Of a DNA stretch of 7,138 bases, positions 7,030-7,138 are shown piece by piece. Source of the DNA: an uncultured Prevotella sp. (GTDB lineage Bacteria > Bacteroidota > Bacteroidia > Bacteroidales > Bacteroidaceae); the NCBI GenBank assembly GCA_938018155.1, contig CALIIG010000189.1, forward strand, positions 1-7,138, in the 5' to 3' direction. How positions within the stretch are numbered: position 1 is the stretch's first letter; every line of letters starts with the position of its first letter. The position numbers were made by a program, and so were the translations under genes. The notes below the pieces were generated by a model. The model made no database searches. It was not told where the DNA came from and saw nothing but the letters and a program-made list of their open reading frames with translations.

Positions 7030-7061
7030 TAAAATTAGCCTTTTTTTTTGATTTATACAAA
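7030..7061 (-). promoter_or_regulatory. Candidate Bacteroidetes-type promoter for gyrA
   Basis: On the minus strand TTTG (7061-7058) is followed, after exactly 20 bases, by TAATTTTA (7037-7030). The Bacteroidetes primary-sigma consensus is roughly TTTG at -33 and TAnnTTTG at -7, so the -33 matches fully and the -7 in all but its last base. Predicted transcription start is near 7024, leaving a leader of about 80 nt before the gyrA ATG. The region is AT-rich, so a chance match is possible. Confidence 0.42.
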
Positions 7062-7111
7062 CTTTTGAAAGGTTCACTGCATTAAATTCTGAAGCCCTAG
7101 GACATGAACAA

Positions 7112-7138
7112 TTTTTTTTTTTTTTTTTTTTTTTTTTT
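7112..7138. repeat. 27-base poly-T run at the window edge
   Basis: The last 27 bases are all T, ending exactly at the window boundary. Such a pure homopolymer is unusual in a bacterial chromosome of this composition and most likely marks a contig end, a homopolymer error or a tailing/adaptor artefact. A real A/T tract upstream of the gyrA promoter is less likely. A separate run of nine T lies at 7041-7049, inside the candidate gyrA promoter spacer. Confidence 0.85.

Noticed and set aside
7018..7049. Plus-strand terminator ending in the nine-T run
   Set aside because: The preceding GGC...GCC gives only three pairs and the alternative ATTTT/AAAAT stem is weak. No plus-strand gene is seen upstream of it.
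1..7138. CRISPR array, tRNA/rRNA, insertion sequence, phage or defence genes
   Set aside because: No repeat-spacer series, no tRNA-like cloverleaf or rRNA segment noticed, no transposase or integrase motifs, and all real coding space is filled by four housekeeping-type or TPR genes.

Overview
The window holds four genes, all on the minus strand, so transcription runs from high to low coordinates: gyrA (DNA gyrase subunit A), two secreted tetratricopeptide-repeat (TPR) proteins, and a DEAD-box-type RNA helicase. The organism looks like a member of the Bacteroidales, most likely Prevotella-like. The reasons are the GyrA sequence type (QDRI...KINIE near the N-terminus, [10 protein letters not shown] in the quinolone region, QARGGVG in place of the proteobacterial GyrA box), the near absence of Shine-Dalgarno sequences, and promoter candidates of the Bacteroidetes type (TTTG / TAnnTTTG). 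This assignment comes from recalled family features, not from a search.

Layout, right to left. The right edge ends in an uninterrupted run of 27 T, probably an assembly or sequencing edge. A candidate gyrA promoter lies at about 7030-7061. gyrA (6944 to 4320) is complete and intact. After a 71-base AT-rich gap comes TPR protein 1 (4248 to 3010, 412 aa). A 307-base gap follows and is the most structured non-coding part of the window: a 23-base direct-repeat pair 44 bases apart, an 18-bp hairpin that pairs fully only in the minus-strand RNA, a 10-base repeat pair and a perfect TAnnTTTG box. TPR protein 2 (2702 to 1500, 400 aa) follows. It overlaps the helicase gene (1503 to 139, 454 aa) by an ATGA stop/start junction. 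The last 138 bases at the left edge hold no complete gene.

How they fit together. The two TPR proteins have the same length class, the same signal-peptide architecture and matching signature segments (GKVxPKY; LEK...P(D/N)R...WAxPLY), so they look like a tandem duplication that has diverged. TPR1 may be read through from gyrA. TPR2 and the helicase look like a separate two-gene unit with its own promoter and translational coupling. What links an exported TPR protein to a cytoplasmic RNA helicase is unknown. Nothing points to a mobile element, CRISPR array, phage, defence system or RNA gene. This is a core chromosomal region, and the points worth a second look are the TPR pair, the intergenic structure and lineage-type variation in GyrA and helicase motifs.
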